Source: Neorhizobium galegae
Lineage (GTDB): Bacteria; Pseudomonadota; Alphaproteobacteria; Rhizobiales; Rhizobiaceae
Assembly (NCBI RefSeq): GCF_021391675.1
Contig: NZ_CP090095.1
Span: 873,501-937,500, forward strand
Length of the DNA: 64,000 nucleotides
Reading direction: 5' to 3'
Position 1 is the stretch's first letter. Each line of letters begins with the position of its first letter. The translations under genes and the position numbers were made by a program. Shown piece after piece: positions 45,746-54,017 of the stretch. The notes beneath the pieces were generated by a model, which ran no database searches, was not told the origin of the DNA, and saw only the letters and a program-made list of their open reading frames with translations.

Positions 45746-47974
45746 ATGAATTCCAAAGACAAGCCGAAGCGCGGCGAAGGCAAGACTTTCGTTCGCGAAA
45801 CCAAACCGAGAGCCGCTCCGAAGGCCGGCGCTGACGGCAAGGCGGGCTTTTCCGCCAAGGAAGGCCTTGCGCCCAGGAAGAGCTCCGCGGCCAAGAGCGG
45901 CGCTGAAAAGGCGGCAAAGCCCGTCCGCAAGCTGCCGCCGGCACCGGAAACCATGGAGGCCGAGGGCAAGCCCGAGCGCATCTCCAAGATCCTTGCACGC
46001 GTCGGCGTCGCGTCGCGCCGCGATATCGAGCGGATGATCATGGAAGGCCGGGTCAGCCTGAACGGCAAGGTCCTCGATACCCCGGTCGTCAACGTGACGC
46101 TGTCCGACAAGATCGAAGTCGATGGCATGCCGATCCGCGGCATCGAGCGCACCCGCCTCTGGCTCTACCACAAGCCGGCCGGTCTGGTGACCACCAATTC
46201 CGATCCGGAAGGCCGCGCGACCGTCTTCGACAACCTGCCCGAAGGCCTGCCGCGGGTGCTCTCCATCGGCCGCCTCGACATCAATACCGAAGGCCTGCTG
46301 CTGCTGACCAACGATGGCGGCTTGTCGCGCGTGCTGGAACTGCCGACCACCGGCTGGCTGCGCCGTTACCGCGTACGTGCCCATGGCGAGATCAAGCAGG
46401 AGGAACTGGACAAGCTGAAGGAGGGCATCGCCGTCGAAGGCGTGCTCTACGGCTCGATCGACGCGACGCTGGACCGCACCCAGGGCAGCAATGTCTGGAT
46501 CACCATGGGCCTACGCGAAGGCAAGAACCGCGAGATCAAGAACGTGCTCGGCGCGCTCGGCCTCGAGGTCAACCGCCTGATCCGCATTTCCTACGGACCG
46601 TTCCAGCTCGGGGACCTGCCGGAAGGCGAGGTAGTGGAAGTGCGGGGCCGCATGCTGCGCGACCAGCTCGGCCCGCGCCTGATCGAGGAATCGAAGGCCA
46701 ATTTCGACGCGCCGATCTATACCGAGACCGCCGCTGACGAGGAAGAGAAGCCCGCCCGTGCCGAGCGCTCAGAATGGGCGGCAAGGCCCGAGAGGAGCGA
46801 GCGTCCGCGCGCCGGCAAGCCGGAGGACCGGCGTGAAAAGGCGCTCGGCCGTTTGGAAACCAAGCGCGACGACCGCAAGTTCGCCGACAAGCCGCGCGGT
46901 GCAAAGCCGTTCGGCAGTCGCGCTGAGGACGAGGACGACCGGCCGAAGAAGCGTCCGCCGATGGGCACCAGCCGCACCGCCAATGTCTGGATGGCGCCGG
47001 GCGCCCGCCCGACCACCGAAAGCAAGACGCGCAAATCCTCCGCCCGTGCCGAGGCCGAGCAGCTTTTCAAGAAGCCCGCGCCGCAGAACGACCGGCCGGT
47101 TATCGTCAACCGCGCCGAAGAGGACCACGACTGGATCCGTGCCGACGGGCCTGACAAGCCGGAAAAGGCAGATTTCGGCCGCAAGAAGTCCTTTGGCGAT
47201 CGGCCGGACCGCGGCGATCGTCCCGTCGGCGACAAGCCGAGGGGCGAACGTTCTTTCGGCGATAAACCCCGTGGTGACCGCAAGCCGCGCGAAGGCGGCG
47301 ACCGTCCGCGGACCAAGTCCTTTTCGGGCGATGCCCGCTCGGAACGTCCACGCGGCGAGCGCGCTTTTGGTGACCGCCCGCCCCGCGGCGACCGCCCATT
47401 CGGCGACAAGCCCAGAGGCGACCGCCCGTTTGCTGACCGCAAGCCACGCGCCGATGGTGATCGCCCTGCACGCGCCTTCGGCGAAGGCCGCTCCGAGCGC
47501 CCGCGCGGCGAGCGTCCTTCCGGTGACCGTCCGCCTCGTGGTGACCGTCCGTTCGGCGATAAGCCGAGGGGCGAGCGCTCCTTCGGTGACAAGCCCAGGG
47601 GTGAACGGTCGTTCGGCGACCGCAAGCCGCGCGAGGATGGAGAGCGTCCCGCACGATCCTTCTCCGCAGGCGAGGGCCGCGCCGAGCGTCCGCGCAGCGA
47701 CCGGCCGTTCTCGGATCGGCCGCCGCGTGGTGATCGTCCCGCAGGTGACCGTCCCACAGGTGATCGGCCCGCCGGCGACCGGCCGCGTGGTGGAAAGCCA
47801 GGCGGCAAGCCCTTCGGCGCAAAGCCGGGCGGCGGCAAGAGCTTTGGCGGAAAGCCTTCCGGCGGCCGCGGAAAACCGGCGGGTGCCGGTGGCAAGCCCG
47901 GGGGCAAGCCTGGTGGCCGGCCCGCCTCGGGCGGACGCCCGGCCGGCGGCAAGCCGCGCACGCCGAGAGGGTAA
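45746..47974 (+). CDS. rluB: RluB/RsuA-type pseudouridine synthase with long repetitive tail
   Basis: A 742-residue protein. The enzyme part, a 16S/23S rRNA pseudouridine synthase, occupies about residues 78-320: an S4 RNA-binding domain (RISKILARVGVASRRDIERM), the synthase domain with LWLYHKPAGLVTT, the catalytic Asp in GRLDINTEGLLLLTNDG near residue 179, and EGKNREIKNVLGALGL. Residues 1-75 are basic and disordered. From about residue 330 to the end is a tail of over 400 residues made of repeats of GDRP, FGDKPRGE and RGERSFGD type, ending in a Gly/Lys/Pro-rich stretch. This tail is very basic and RGG-like and may bind RNA or ribosomes. The family assignment to RluB rather than RsuA is likely but not certain. 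rsmD follows 6 bp later. Confidence 0.88.
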   Translation: MNSKDKPKRGEGKTFVRETKPRAAPKAGADGKAGFSAKEGLAPRKSSAAKSGAEKAAKPVRKLPPAPETMEAEGKPERISKILARVGVASRRDIERMIMEGRVSLNGKVLDTPVVNVTLSDKIEVDGMPIRGIERTRLWLYHKPAGLVTTNSDPEGRATVFDNLPEGLPRVLSIGRLDINTEGLLLLTNDGGLSRVLELPTTGWLRRYRVRAHGEIKQEELDKLKEGIAVEGVLYGSIDATLDRTQGSNVWITMGLREGKNREIKNVLGALGLEVNRLIRISYGPFQLGDLPEGEVVEVRGRMLRDQLGPRLIEESKANFDAPIYTETAADEEEKPARAERSEWAARPERSERPRAGKPEDRREKALGRLETKRDDRKFADKPRGAKPFGSRAEDEDDRPKKRPPMGTSRTANVWMAPGARPTTESKTRKSSARAEAEQLFKKPAPQNDRPVIVNRAEEDHDWIRADGPDKPEKADFGRKKSFGDRPDRGDRPVGDKPRGERSFGDKPRGDRKPREGGDRPRTKSFSGDARSERPRGERAFGDRPPRGDRPFGDKPRGDRPFADRKPRADGDRPARAFGEGRSERPRGERPSGDRPPRGDRPFGDKPRGERSFGDKPRGERSFGDRKPREDGERPARSFSAGEGRAERPRSDRPFSDRPPRGDRPAGDRPTGDRPAGDRPRGGKPGGKPFGAKPGGGKSFGGKPSGGRGKPAGAGGKPGGKPGGRPASGGRPAGGKPRTPRG

Positions 47975-47980
47975 CGCGCA

Positions 47981-48541
47981 GTGCGGATCGTCGGTGGTGA
48001 ATTTCGCGGCCGGTCTCTGGCCACGCCCAAAACAAGCGACATCCGGCCGACCATCGACCGGACGCGCGAAAGCCTGTTCAACATCATCGGCCACGTCTAT
48101 CCGCAGGCACTGGATGGCGGCCGGGTGATCGACCTTTTCGCCGGCACCGGCGCGGTTGGGCTGGAGGCGTTGTCGCGCGGCTGCAAGAGTGCGCTCTTCG
48201 TCGAGAACGGCGTCGAGGGCAGGGGCCTGTTGTGGGAGAATATCGACAGCCTCGGCCTGCATGGCCGGGCGCGCATCCTGCGCCGTGATGCCACCAAGCT
48301 CGGGATTGCCAACAATATCGAGCCGTTTCATTTCCTGTTCGCCGACCCGCCCTATGGCCAGGGGCTCGGCGAGGGCGCCATGCTTTCGGCCCATGCCGGC
48401 GGCTGGCTCGCACCCGGAGCCCTTGCCATTCTGGAGGAGCGGGCCGACATCAATCCTGCCGTGGATGCGGTCTTCAAGTTTTTGGAGAGCCGGACGTTCG
48501 GCGATACCCGCATGGACTTTTTCCGCTACCAGCCGGCCTGA
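47981..48541 (+). CDS. rsmD: 16S rRNA (guanine-966-N2)-methyltransferase RsmD
   Basis: RsmD methylates G966 of 16S rRNA in the small subunit. The 186-residue Rossmann protein has MRIVGGEFRGRSL at the N-terminus, RPTIDRTRESLFNI near residue 22, motif I DLFAGTGAVGLEALSRG near residue 50 and the catalytic FADPPYGQG near residue 121. It starts with GTG only 6 bp after the pseudouridine synthase stop, so the two rRNA-modification genes form an operon, continuing 10 bp later into the patatin gene. Confidence 0.94.
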   Translation: MRIVGGEFRGRSLATPKTSDIRPTIDRTRESLFNIIGHVYPQALDGGRVIDLFAGTGAVGLEALSRGCKSALFVENGVEGRGLLWENIDSLGLHGRARILRRDATKLGIANNIEPFHFLFADPPYGQGLGEGAMLSAHAGGWLAPGALAILEERADINPAVDAVFKFLESRTFGDTRMDFFRYQPA

Positions 48542-48551
48542 GGTCAGAGGA

Positions 48552-49433
48552 ATGAATACGAGGCTTGCAGTTCCCGATCTCGAAGCCGTCAGAGCCAAGG
48601 GCGGCTTGACGTTTGCGGTCGCTCTCGGCGGCGGCGGCGCGCGCGGCCTCTCGCATATCCAGGTCATCGAGGCGCTCGACGAGCTCGGCATACGGCCCGT
48701 GGCGATTTCCGGCTCGTCGATCGGCGCGATCATCGGTGCCGGCATGGCGTCGGGCATGACCGGACGCGAGATCCGCGAATACGCGCTGGAGACGGTGGGC
48801 CACCGCGGCACCCTCTTGAACAAGCTCTGGGGTCTCGGCCCGGCGACCATGCGCGACAAGCTCGGCGGTTTCCGCTTCGGCCAGTTCAATCTCGAACTCA
48901 TCCTCGATGCCTTCCTGCCGCCGCAGGTGCCGGAGGATTTCGCCGATCTCGAAATTCCGATGAAGATTTCGGCTACCGATTATTACGGCCAGGCGGAGGT
49001 GATCCTCGAACAGGGTGAGTTGCGCACCGCGATCGCGGCGTCTGCCGCCATTCCCGGCCTGTTCATGCCGGTCCGGGTGAACGGGCGGGTGATGATCGAT
49101 GGCGGCGTCTTCAATCCCGTCCCTTATGAGCAGCTGATGGACGTTGCCGATGTGGTGATCGGCGTCGACGTGGTCGGTGCGCCGGAAGGCGACGGCACCC
49201 ATGCGCCCAATCGCATCGACAGCCTGTTCGGCGCGAGCCAGCTGACCATGCAGGCAAGCATCGCGCTCAAGCTGAAGCTCAATCCACCCCAGATCTTCCT
49301 TCGGCCGTCGGTCAACCGTTTCCGGGTGCTGGACTTCCTGAAGGCCCGCGACATCCTCGACGAATCCGAGCACGTCAAGGATGAACTCAAGCGCGCCATC
49401 GACGCGCTGCATGCGGCGGCAGCCGAAGCCTGA
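48552..49433 (+). CDS. Patatin-like phospholipase
   Basis: A 293-residue patatin-family serine acylhydrolase (RssA/YchK-like). The oxyanion hole is ALGGGGARGLSH near residue 25, the nucleophile Ser is in SGSSIGAIIG near residue 57, and the catalytic Asp is in MIDGGVFNPVP near residue 182, forming the Ser-Asp dyad. It is a cytoplasmic or membrane-peripheral lipid hydrolase with no signal peptide. A much longer frame runs through rsmD, but the ATG at 48552 with an AGAGGA site is clear. It is the third gene of the rluB-rsmD unit and is convergent with a quinone reductase gene 12 bp away. Confidence 0.9.
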   Translation: MNTRLAVPDLEAVRAKGGLTFAVALGGGGARGLSHIQVIEALDELGIRPVAISGSSIGAIIGAGMASGMTGREIREYALETVGHRGTLLNKLWGLGPATMRDKLGGFRFGQFNLELILDAFLPPQVPEDFADLEIPMKISATDYYGQAEVILEQGELRTAIAASAAIPGLFMPVRVNGRVMIDGGVFNPVPYEQLMDVADVVIGVDVVGAPEGDGTHAPNRIDSLFGASQLTMQASIALKLKLNPPQIFLRPSVNRFRVLDFLKARDILDESEHVKDELKRAIDALHAAAAEA

Positions 49434-49445
49434 AGTTTTGGCCAG

Positions 49446-50051
49446 CTATGCGGCCTCGGTTTTCCGGAGCGCGCTGAAAACATTGCGGCCGATCCTGCGT
49501 GCGATTTCCGATGGGAAATCGGGTCTATCCAGCTCCTCTTCCAGGAGAAGCTCGGATGCCATGACCGGCGCGCCGCAATAATCGAATATCCCATGATCGA
49601 TCTGCGTCCTCATCGCGCCGAAATAACCGTGCCGCGCATAAGTCCGCATGTCGGCGCCGCCGATCGCGACCAGGTGGATGGGAAGGTGGCGAAGTTTCTT
49701 CACCACCTTGGCGCCTTCCACGTCGTCATAGGCCCAGCCGTTTGCGAAGGCGCGATCGATCCATCCCTTCAAGAGCCCCGGCATCGACCACCAGTAGACG
49801 GGATAGACGAGCACCAGCGCATCGGCGCGGTCGATTCTCGCCTGTTCGGCCGTGACATCCGCCGAGGGTGGTGCCTCCCTGCGATGCGCCGCCAGATCCG
49901 CCTGCGTAAACCTGGGGTCGAAGCCCTCGGCCGCAAGGTCGGCAATTTCAAAAGAGCCGCCCGACATGGTGACGCCCTCGGCGAGGTGGGCGGCGACGTT
50001 ATGGGTGAGGGATCCGGGTTCGGGATGCGAAACGACGATCAGCGCGTGCAT
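49446..50051 (-). CDS. NAD(P)H-dependent quinone reductase (flavodoxin-like fold, MdaB/KefF-like)
   Basis: A 201-residue FMN/FAD-binding protein of the NQO1/MdaB/KefF group. The flavin phosphate loop is VVSHPEPGSLTHNVA near residue 6, and the signature YPVYWWSMPGLLKGWIDRAFANGWAY lies near residues 83-108. These enzymes reduce quinones by two electrons, avoiding semiquinones, and some are accessory subunits of Kef K+/H+ antiporters. It is divergent from a TetR gene, with a strong palindrome between, so it is probably the direct target of that repressor. A Kef-type antiporter gene lies just past the TetR gene. Confidence 0.88.
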   Translation of the reverse strand: MHALIVVSHPEPGSLTHNVAAHLAEGVTMSGGSFEIADLAAEGFDPRFTQADLAAHRREAPPSADVTAEQARIDRADALVLVYPVYWWSMPGLLKGWIDRAFANGWAYDDVEGAKVVKKLRHLPIHLVAIGGADMRTYARHGYFGAMRTQIDHGIFDYCGAPVMASELLLEEELDRPDFPSEIARRIGRNVFSALRKTEAA

Positions 50052-50093
50052 GGCGAAACTCCTGCTGGCAGATTGAAACTCACGGGCAGTGGT

Positions 50094-50126
50094 TATATAC
50101 TTTTAGTAAGTTACTTTTGGTATATA
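50094..50126. promoter_or_regulatory. Nested palindrome, candidate TetR operator
   Basis: TATATAC (50094-50100) and GTATATA (50120-50126) flank AGTAA-G-TTACT (50105-50115). Both inverted repeats share the same centre at 50110. The site ends 4 bp before the TetR start codon and covers the space between the divergent reductase and regulator genes. Confidence 0.65.
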
Positions 50127-50129
50127 GTC

Positions 50130-50750
50130 ATGTCAAGCAATGAAATGAATGAACCGGCGCGTCTCCGGCAGCGCCTCTCGCGAGAGGGAAGGCGCCTGCA
50201 GTTGATGGAGGTTGCGTGGCGCATCGTCCGGGAAGAAGGTACGGATGCCCTGACGCTTCCCCGGCTGGCGGAGCAGGCGGGCGTCGCAAAGCCCGTTGTC
50301 TACGATCATTTCAGCACCCGGCCGGTTCTCCTGGCAGCGCTTTATCAGGATTTCGACAGCCGCCAGACGTCCGTCATGGACGCTGCCCTGCAGTCGAGCG
50401 GGCCGACGCTCGCCGACCGGGCTGCGGTCGTCGCCTCCTCCTATGTGGATTGTGTTCTGTCGCAGGGCCGGGAGATACCGGGCGTAATTGCCGCCCTGGA
50501 GAGTTCTCCCGAGCTTGAACGGATCAAGCACGAATACGAGGCCATTTTCATGGAAAAATGCCGGCTTGCGCTTCTCCCGTTCGCAGAGGCCGGTCACATA
50601 GCGTCGCCCGGGCTCTGGGCCATGCTCGGTGCAGCCGAGGCGCTGTCGAACGCCGCCGCGAGCGGCGACATCACGGCGGCAGAGGCCAAGGCCGAGCTTT
50701 TCGAGACGATCGTCGCGATGGTCGCAAGAGGGAGCGCCGGCCGGCCCTAG
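50130..50750 (+). CDS. TetR family transcriptional regulator
   Basis: A 206-residue TetR-type repressor. The helix-turn-helix is in residues 20-65: QLMEVAWRIVREEGTDALTLPRLAEQAGVAKPVVYDHFSTR, with the recognition helix VAKPVVYDHF. The remainder is the ligand-binding helical domain. It is divergent from a quinone reductase gene with a nested palindrome between the starts, which fits the usual MdaB/QacR-style repressor sensing a quinone or toxic compound. The frame is open far upstream, but the ATG at 50130 matches the family start. It ends in a CTAG shared with the stop of the convergent Kef-type gene. Confidence 0.9.
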   Translation: MSSNEMNEPARLRQRLSREGRRLQLMEVAWRIVREEGTDALTLPRLAEQAGVAKPVVYDHFSTRPVLLAALYQDFDSRQTSVMDAALQSSGPTLADRAAVVASSYVDCVLSQGREIPGVIAALESSPELERIKHEYEAIFMEKCRLALLPFAEAGHIASPGLWAMLGAAEALSNAAASGDITAAEAKAELFETIVAMVARGSAGRP

Positions 50751-52561
50751 CCGTTCTCTGCCGTCGCTGGTTCCGCGCTCAGTTCGCCGGCGTCCACCAC
50801 CATCGACCGCTTCGGCTTGATCAACGGTTCCGGCCGGACCGGGCTGTTGAACAGCATCTCGCGGCCGGCGCCGAGCCCCTGTACGGCCTGGATCTGCAGC
50901 CGCTCCTCGTCGCGCTGGCGGATGTCGTCGCGGATATCGTCGGCCTCGTTCTCGCTCATGCCGAGCGCTTCCAGCGTCTTTTTTCCGAACAGCAGGCCGG
51001 ATTCCAGGGTCTCGCGCAGCTCGTATTCGACGTTCCGATCCCGCAGCGACAGCGCATGGATACGGTCGTAGGAGCGGACATAGAGGCGTACGTCCGGAAA
51101 CTGCGAGCGGATGAGATCGACGATCTGGTCGGTCGTCTCGCGTTTCTGGGTGGTGACGGCGACGATCTTCGCCTTTTCGATGCCCGACGCGATCAGCACG
51201 TCCCGACGCGTCCCGTCGCCGAAATAGATACGGAAACCGAAGGAGGCGGCCTGGCGGATGCGGTCGGCGGAATCGTCGATGACGGTCACCTCGCGGCCGC
51301 CGGCGAGCAGGATCTGAGCGGCGATCTGGCCGAAACGCGAAAACCCGATCATCAGCACGTCTGCCCCGGCACCGTCGAAATCCTCCTCCAGTTCCTCGCG
51401 GCTCTCGCCGTGGAGGAGCCGTTTGGAAAGTGCCGCACCGAACGGCGTGAGCGCCATCGACAGCGTCACGGCGGCGATCAGCAGCGAGGCGGTGGCCGAC
51501 GAGAACAGGCCGCTGGCCGTTGCCGTGGTGAACAGCACGAAGCCGAATTCGCCGCCCTGCGGCAGCAGGAACGCGATGCGCACCGCATCGTTGTGCGGCG
51601 AACCCCACAGCCGGGAGAGCCCGTAGACGATCAGCGCCTTGAGCGCCATGAAGATCGGCACCGCGGGCAGGATGAAGAAGATGTTGTCGAGGATGACATG
51701 GACTTCCAGCGACAGGCCGACAGCCATGAAGAACAGCGCCAGAAGCAGGCCGCGGAAGGGTTCGATATCCGCTTCCAGCTCGTGCCGGTAGGAAGACTCG
51801 GCCAGCATCACGCCGGACAGGAAGGCGCCCATAGCCATCGACAGGCCGACCGCCTGCATCGCCGCCGCCGATCCCAGCACCACCAGCAGGGCGGCGGCGA
51901 TCATCACCTCTCGCGCACCGGTGCGGGCAATGATCTGGAACATCGGCGTCAAAAGATAGCGGCCGGCAATCACCATGGCGCCGACCGCTCCGACCGCGAT
52001 TGCAAAATCCAGAAGCGGCGAGGCTTCCGTCTCCGTGGTTCCAGGCGCCAGGATGGTGATCAGTGCCAGCAGCGGCACGATGGCGAGATCCTGGAACAGC
52101 AGCACCGAAAACGATCGCTGGCCGTGTCGGCTGTTCATCTCGCCATCGTCGTTGAGGATCTGCAGGGCAAACGCCGTCGAGGACAATGCAAGGCCGAAAC
52201 CGACGATCAGGCTGCCGCGCCAGTCCGCCATGTTGGTCAGATACGCCAATCCGGTCAGCACCAATCCCGAGATCACTACCTGTGCCGGCCCGAGGCCGAA
52301 GACGTCGCCGCGCATCTGCCAGAGACGCGAAGGCTTCAGTTCGAGCCCGATGATGAACAGCAGGAAAACGATGCCGAATTCCGCGAAATGCAGCACTTCT
52401 TCTGTCTCGACGATCTGCTGCATGATCGGTCCGATGACCACTCCGGCGGCAAGATAACCGAGCACCGTGCCGAGTCCCAGCTTCCTGAACACCGGGGCGG
52501 CGATCACCGCGCCGGCAAGCAGGAGAAGCATTTGGGAAAATAGCGAGTCGGGAGCGGTCAT
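50747..52561 (-). CDS. Kef-type monovalent cation:proton antiporter (CPA2) with RCK domain
   Basis: A 604-residue CPA2 antiporter. About 12 hydrophobic helices fill residues 1-380 (LGYLAAGVVIGP near residue 34, GIVFLLFIIGLELKP near residue 62, FQDLAIVPLLALI near residue 145, LLPQGGEFGFVLF near residue 330). An RCK/TrkA-N domain follows from about residue 400, with the nucleotide loop VLMIGFSRFGQIAAQILL, then a Glu/Asp-rich tail. Kef systems export K+ in exchange for H+ and are gated by glutathione or its adducts through the RCK domain, protecting against electrophiles. The frame opens at 52663; the ATG at 52561 begins the first helix. A KefF-like reductase is encoded nearby, and gshA is in this window too. 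Confidence 0.9.
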   Translation of the reverse strand: MTAPDSLFSQMLLLLAGAVIAAPVFRKLGLGTVLGYLAAGVVIGPIMQQIVETEEVLHFAEFGIVFLLFIIGLELKPSRLWQMRGDVFGLGPAQVVISGLVLTGLAYLTNMADWRGSLIVGFGLALSSTAFALQILNDDGEMNSRHGQRSFSVLLFQDLAIVPLLALITILAPGTTETEASPLLDFAIAVGAVGAMVIAGRYLLTPMFQIIARTGAREVMIAAALLVVLGSAAAMQAVGLSMAMGAFLSGVMLAESSYRHELEADIEPFRGLLLALFFMAVGLSLEVHVILDNIFFILPAVPIFMALKALIVYGLSRLWGSPHNDAVRIAFLLPQGGEFGFVLFTTATASGLFSSATASLLIAAVTLSMALTPFGAALSKRLLHGESREELEEDFDGAGADVLMIGFSRFGQIAAQILLAGGREVTVIDDSADRIRQAASFGFRIYFGDGTRRDVLIASGIEKAKIVAVTTQKRETTDQIVDLIRSQFPDVRLYVRSYDRIHALSLRDRNVEYELRETLESGLLFGKKTLEALGMSENEADDIRDDIRQRDEERLQIQAVQGLGAGREMLFNSPVRPEPLIKPKRSMVVDAGELSAEPATAENG

Positions 52562-52665
52562 GAAGGATGCTTTCAGTCTAAGGTGGGAAATCAAGAATCG
52601 GCGAGCCGCCCTTGATGCTTCTGACAGTGCACAATAAATGGGACGAGAATGAAAGGCTTGCAATC

Positions 52666-54012
52666 ATGACCTCTGAAATCGATTCCGCCGAACTGCTTTC
52701 CCGCGCCAGCCAACTGATCGATCTAGCCAAGGCCGCGGGAGCGGATCAGGCGGATGCGGTCGTGGTTCGCTCCCGGTCCCGCTCCGTCAGCGTCCGTCTC
52801 GGCAAGGTCGAGGGCACGGAAGCGTCCGAAAGCGACGACTTCTCGCTTCGCGTCTTCGTCGGCCGGCAGGTCGCCAGCGTCTCGGCCAATCCCGGCTTCG
52901 ACATGAAGGTGCTTGCCGAGCGCGCCGTCGCCATGGCCAAGGTCTCTCCCGAAGATCCTTTCGCCTGCCTTGCGGACGAAGCCGATCTCGCCAGATCCTA
53001 TCCGGATCTCGAGCTTTACGACCCGACCGATGTGCCAACCGATGCATTGCGCGAAGCGGCGCTCGAAATGGAGCAGGCGGCGCTCGACGTCGAGGGCGTC
53101 ACCAATTCCTCCGGTTCCGGCGCATCGTCCGGCATGGGCGGCCTCGTGCTCGTCACCTCCCACGGCTTTTCCGGCAGCTATATGGCATCCCGTTTCGGCC
53201 GCTCCGTCAGCGTCATTGCCGGCGAGGGCACCAGGATGGAGCGCGACTACGATTTCGACAGCCGCCTTTATGCCGCCGATCTCGACGATCCGAAGCTGAT
53301 CGGCCACCGTGCCGGCGAGCGGACCGTGAAACGCGTCAATCCCCGCCAGGTCGATACCGGCAGCAACGTCACCGTCGTCTTCGATCCGCGCATCGCCCGT
53401 GGTTTCGTCGGCCACATTGCCGGCGCCATCAACGGCGCGTCCGTCGCCCGCAAGACCAGCTTCCTGCGGGACAAGATGGGCCAGCAGGTGCTGAAGGCCG
53501 GGCTCAGCATCACCGACGATCCGCTGATCGTGCGTGGCTCCTCCTCGCGTCCCTTCGATGGCGAGGGCGTGTCCGGGGAACGCATGGTGATGATCGAGGA
53601 CGGCGTCCTGAACCACTGGTTCCTGTCGACCTCGACCGCGCGCGAACTGGGGCTTGCCACCAACGGCCGTGGCGTGCGCGGCGGCACGGCCGTCTCGCCT
53701 GCCTCCACCAATCTGGCGCTGGAGCCCGGCGACATCTCGCCCGAAGACCTGATCAAGTCGATCGGCAACGGTTTCTACATCACCGAACTGATCGGCCAGG
53801 GTGTCAACATGATCACCGGCGAATACTCGCGCGGCGCGACCGGCTTCTGGATCGAGAATGGCGAACTCGCCTATCCTGTTTCGGAAGTGACGATCGCCTC
53901 CAACCTCAAGGACATGTTCATGCGCCTGACGCCGGCCAACGACATCGACCGAAAGTTCGGCGTCGCCTCCCCGACCATCGCCATCGAGGGCATGACGCTG
54001 GCGGGACGCTGA
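52666..54012 (+). CDS. pmbA: PmbA/TldE family metalloprotease subunit
   Basis: TldE (PmbA) forms a heterodimeric zinc protease with TldD that processes modified peptides and degrades CcdA-type antitoxins. The 448-residue protein has the family layout: an N-terminal half (AGADQADAVVVRSRSRSVSVRLG near residue 24) and a C-terminal half with RVNPRQVDTGSNVTVVFDPRIARGFVGHIAGAINGASVARKTSFL and the final GYSRGATGFWIENGELAYPVSEVTIA-like block near residue 405. The TldD-type HExxxH motif is absent, which identifies the TldE subunit. The ATG at 52666 has an AAAGG site; an upstream extension to 52612 is unlikely. It is followed 5 bp later by a CysQ-like gene. Confidence 0.92.
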   Translation: MTSEIDSAELLSRASQLIDLAKAAGADQADAVVVRSRSRSVSVRLGKVEGTEASESDDFSLRVFVGRQVASVSANPGFDMKVLAERAVAMAKVSPEDPFACLADEADLARSYPDLELYDPTDVPTDALREAALEMEQAALDVEGVTNSSGSGASSGMGGLVLVTSHGFSGSYMASRFGRSVSVIAGEGTRMERDYDFDSRLYAADLDDPKLIGHRAGERTVKRVNPRQVDTGSNVTVVFDPRIARGFVGHIAGAINGASVARKTSFLRDKMGQQVLKAGLSITDDPLIVRGSSSRPFDGEGVSGERMVMIEDGVLNHWFLSTSTARELGLATNGRGVRGGTAVSPASTNLALEPGDISPEDLIKSIGNGFYITELIGQGVNMITGEYSRGATGFWIENGELAYPVSEVTIASNLKDMFMRLTPANDIDRKFGVASPTIAIEGMTLAGR

Positions 54013-54017
54013 TCCCG

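Noticed and set aside
47180..47780. Regular GAC/CGC-rich repeats that could look like a CRISPR or minisatellite
   Set aside because: The repeats stay in frame and encode the GDRP/DKPRGE tail of the pseudouridine synthase; there are no unique spacers of fixed length.
46769..48901. Very long minus-strand frames (up to 710 codons) opposite the pseudouridine synthase tail
   Set aside because: They arise from the repetitive GC-rich tail; their products are Pro/Gly/Arg low complexity without ribosome sites.
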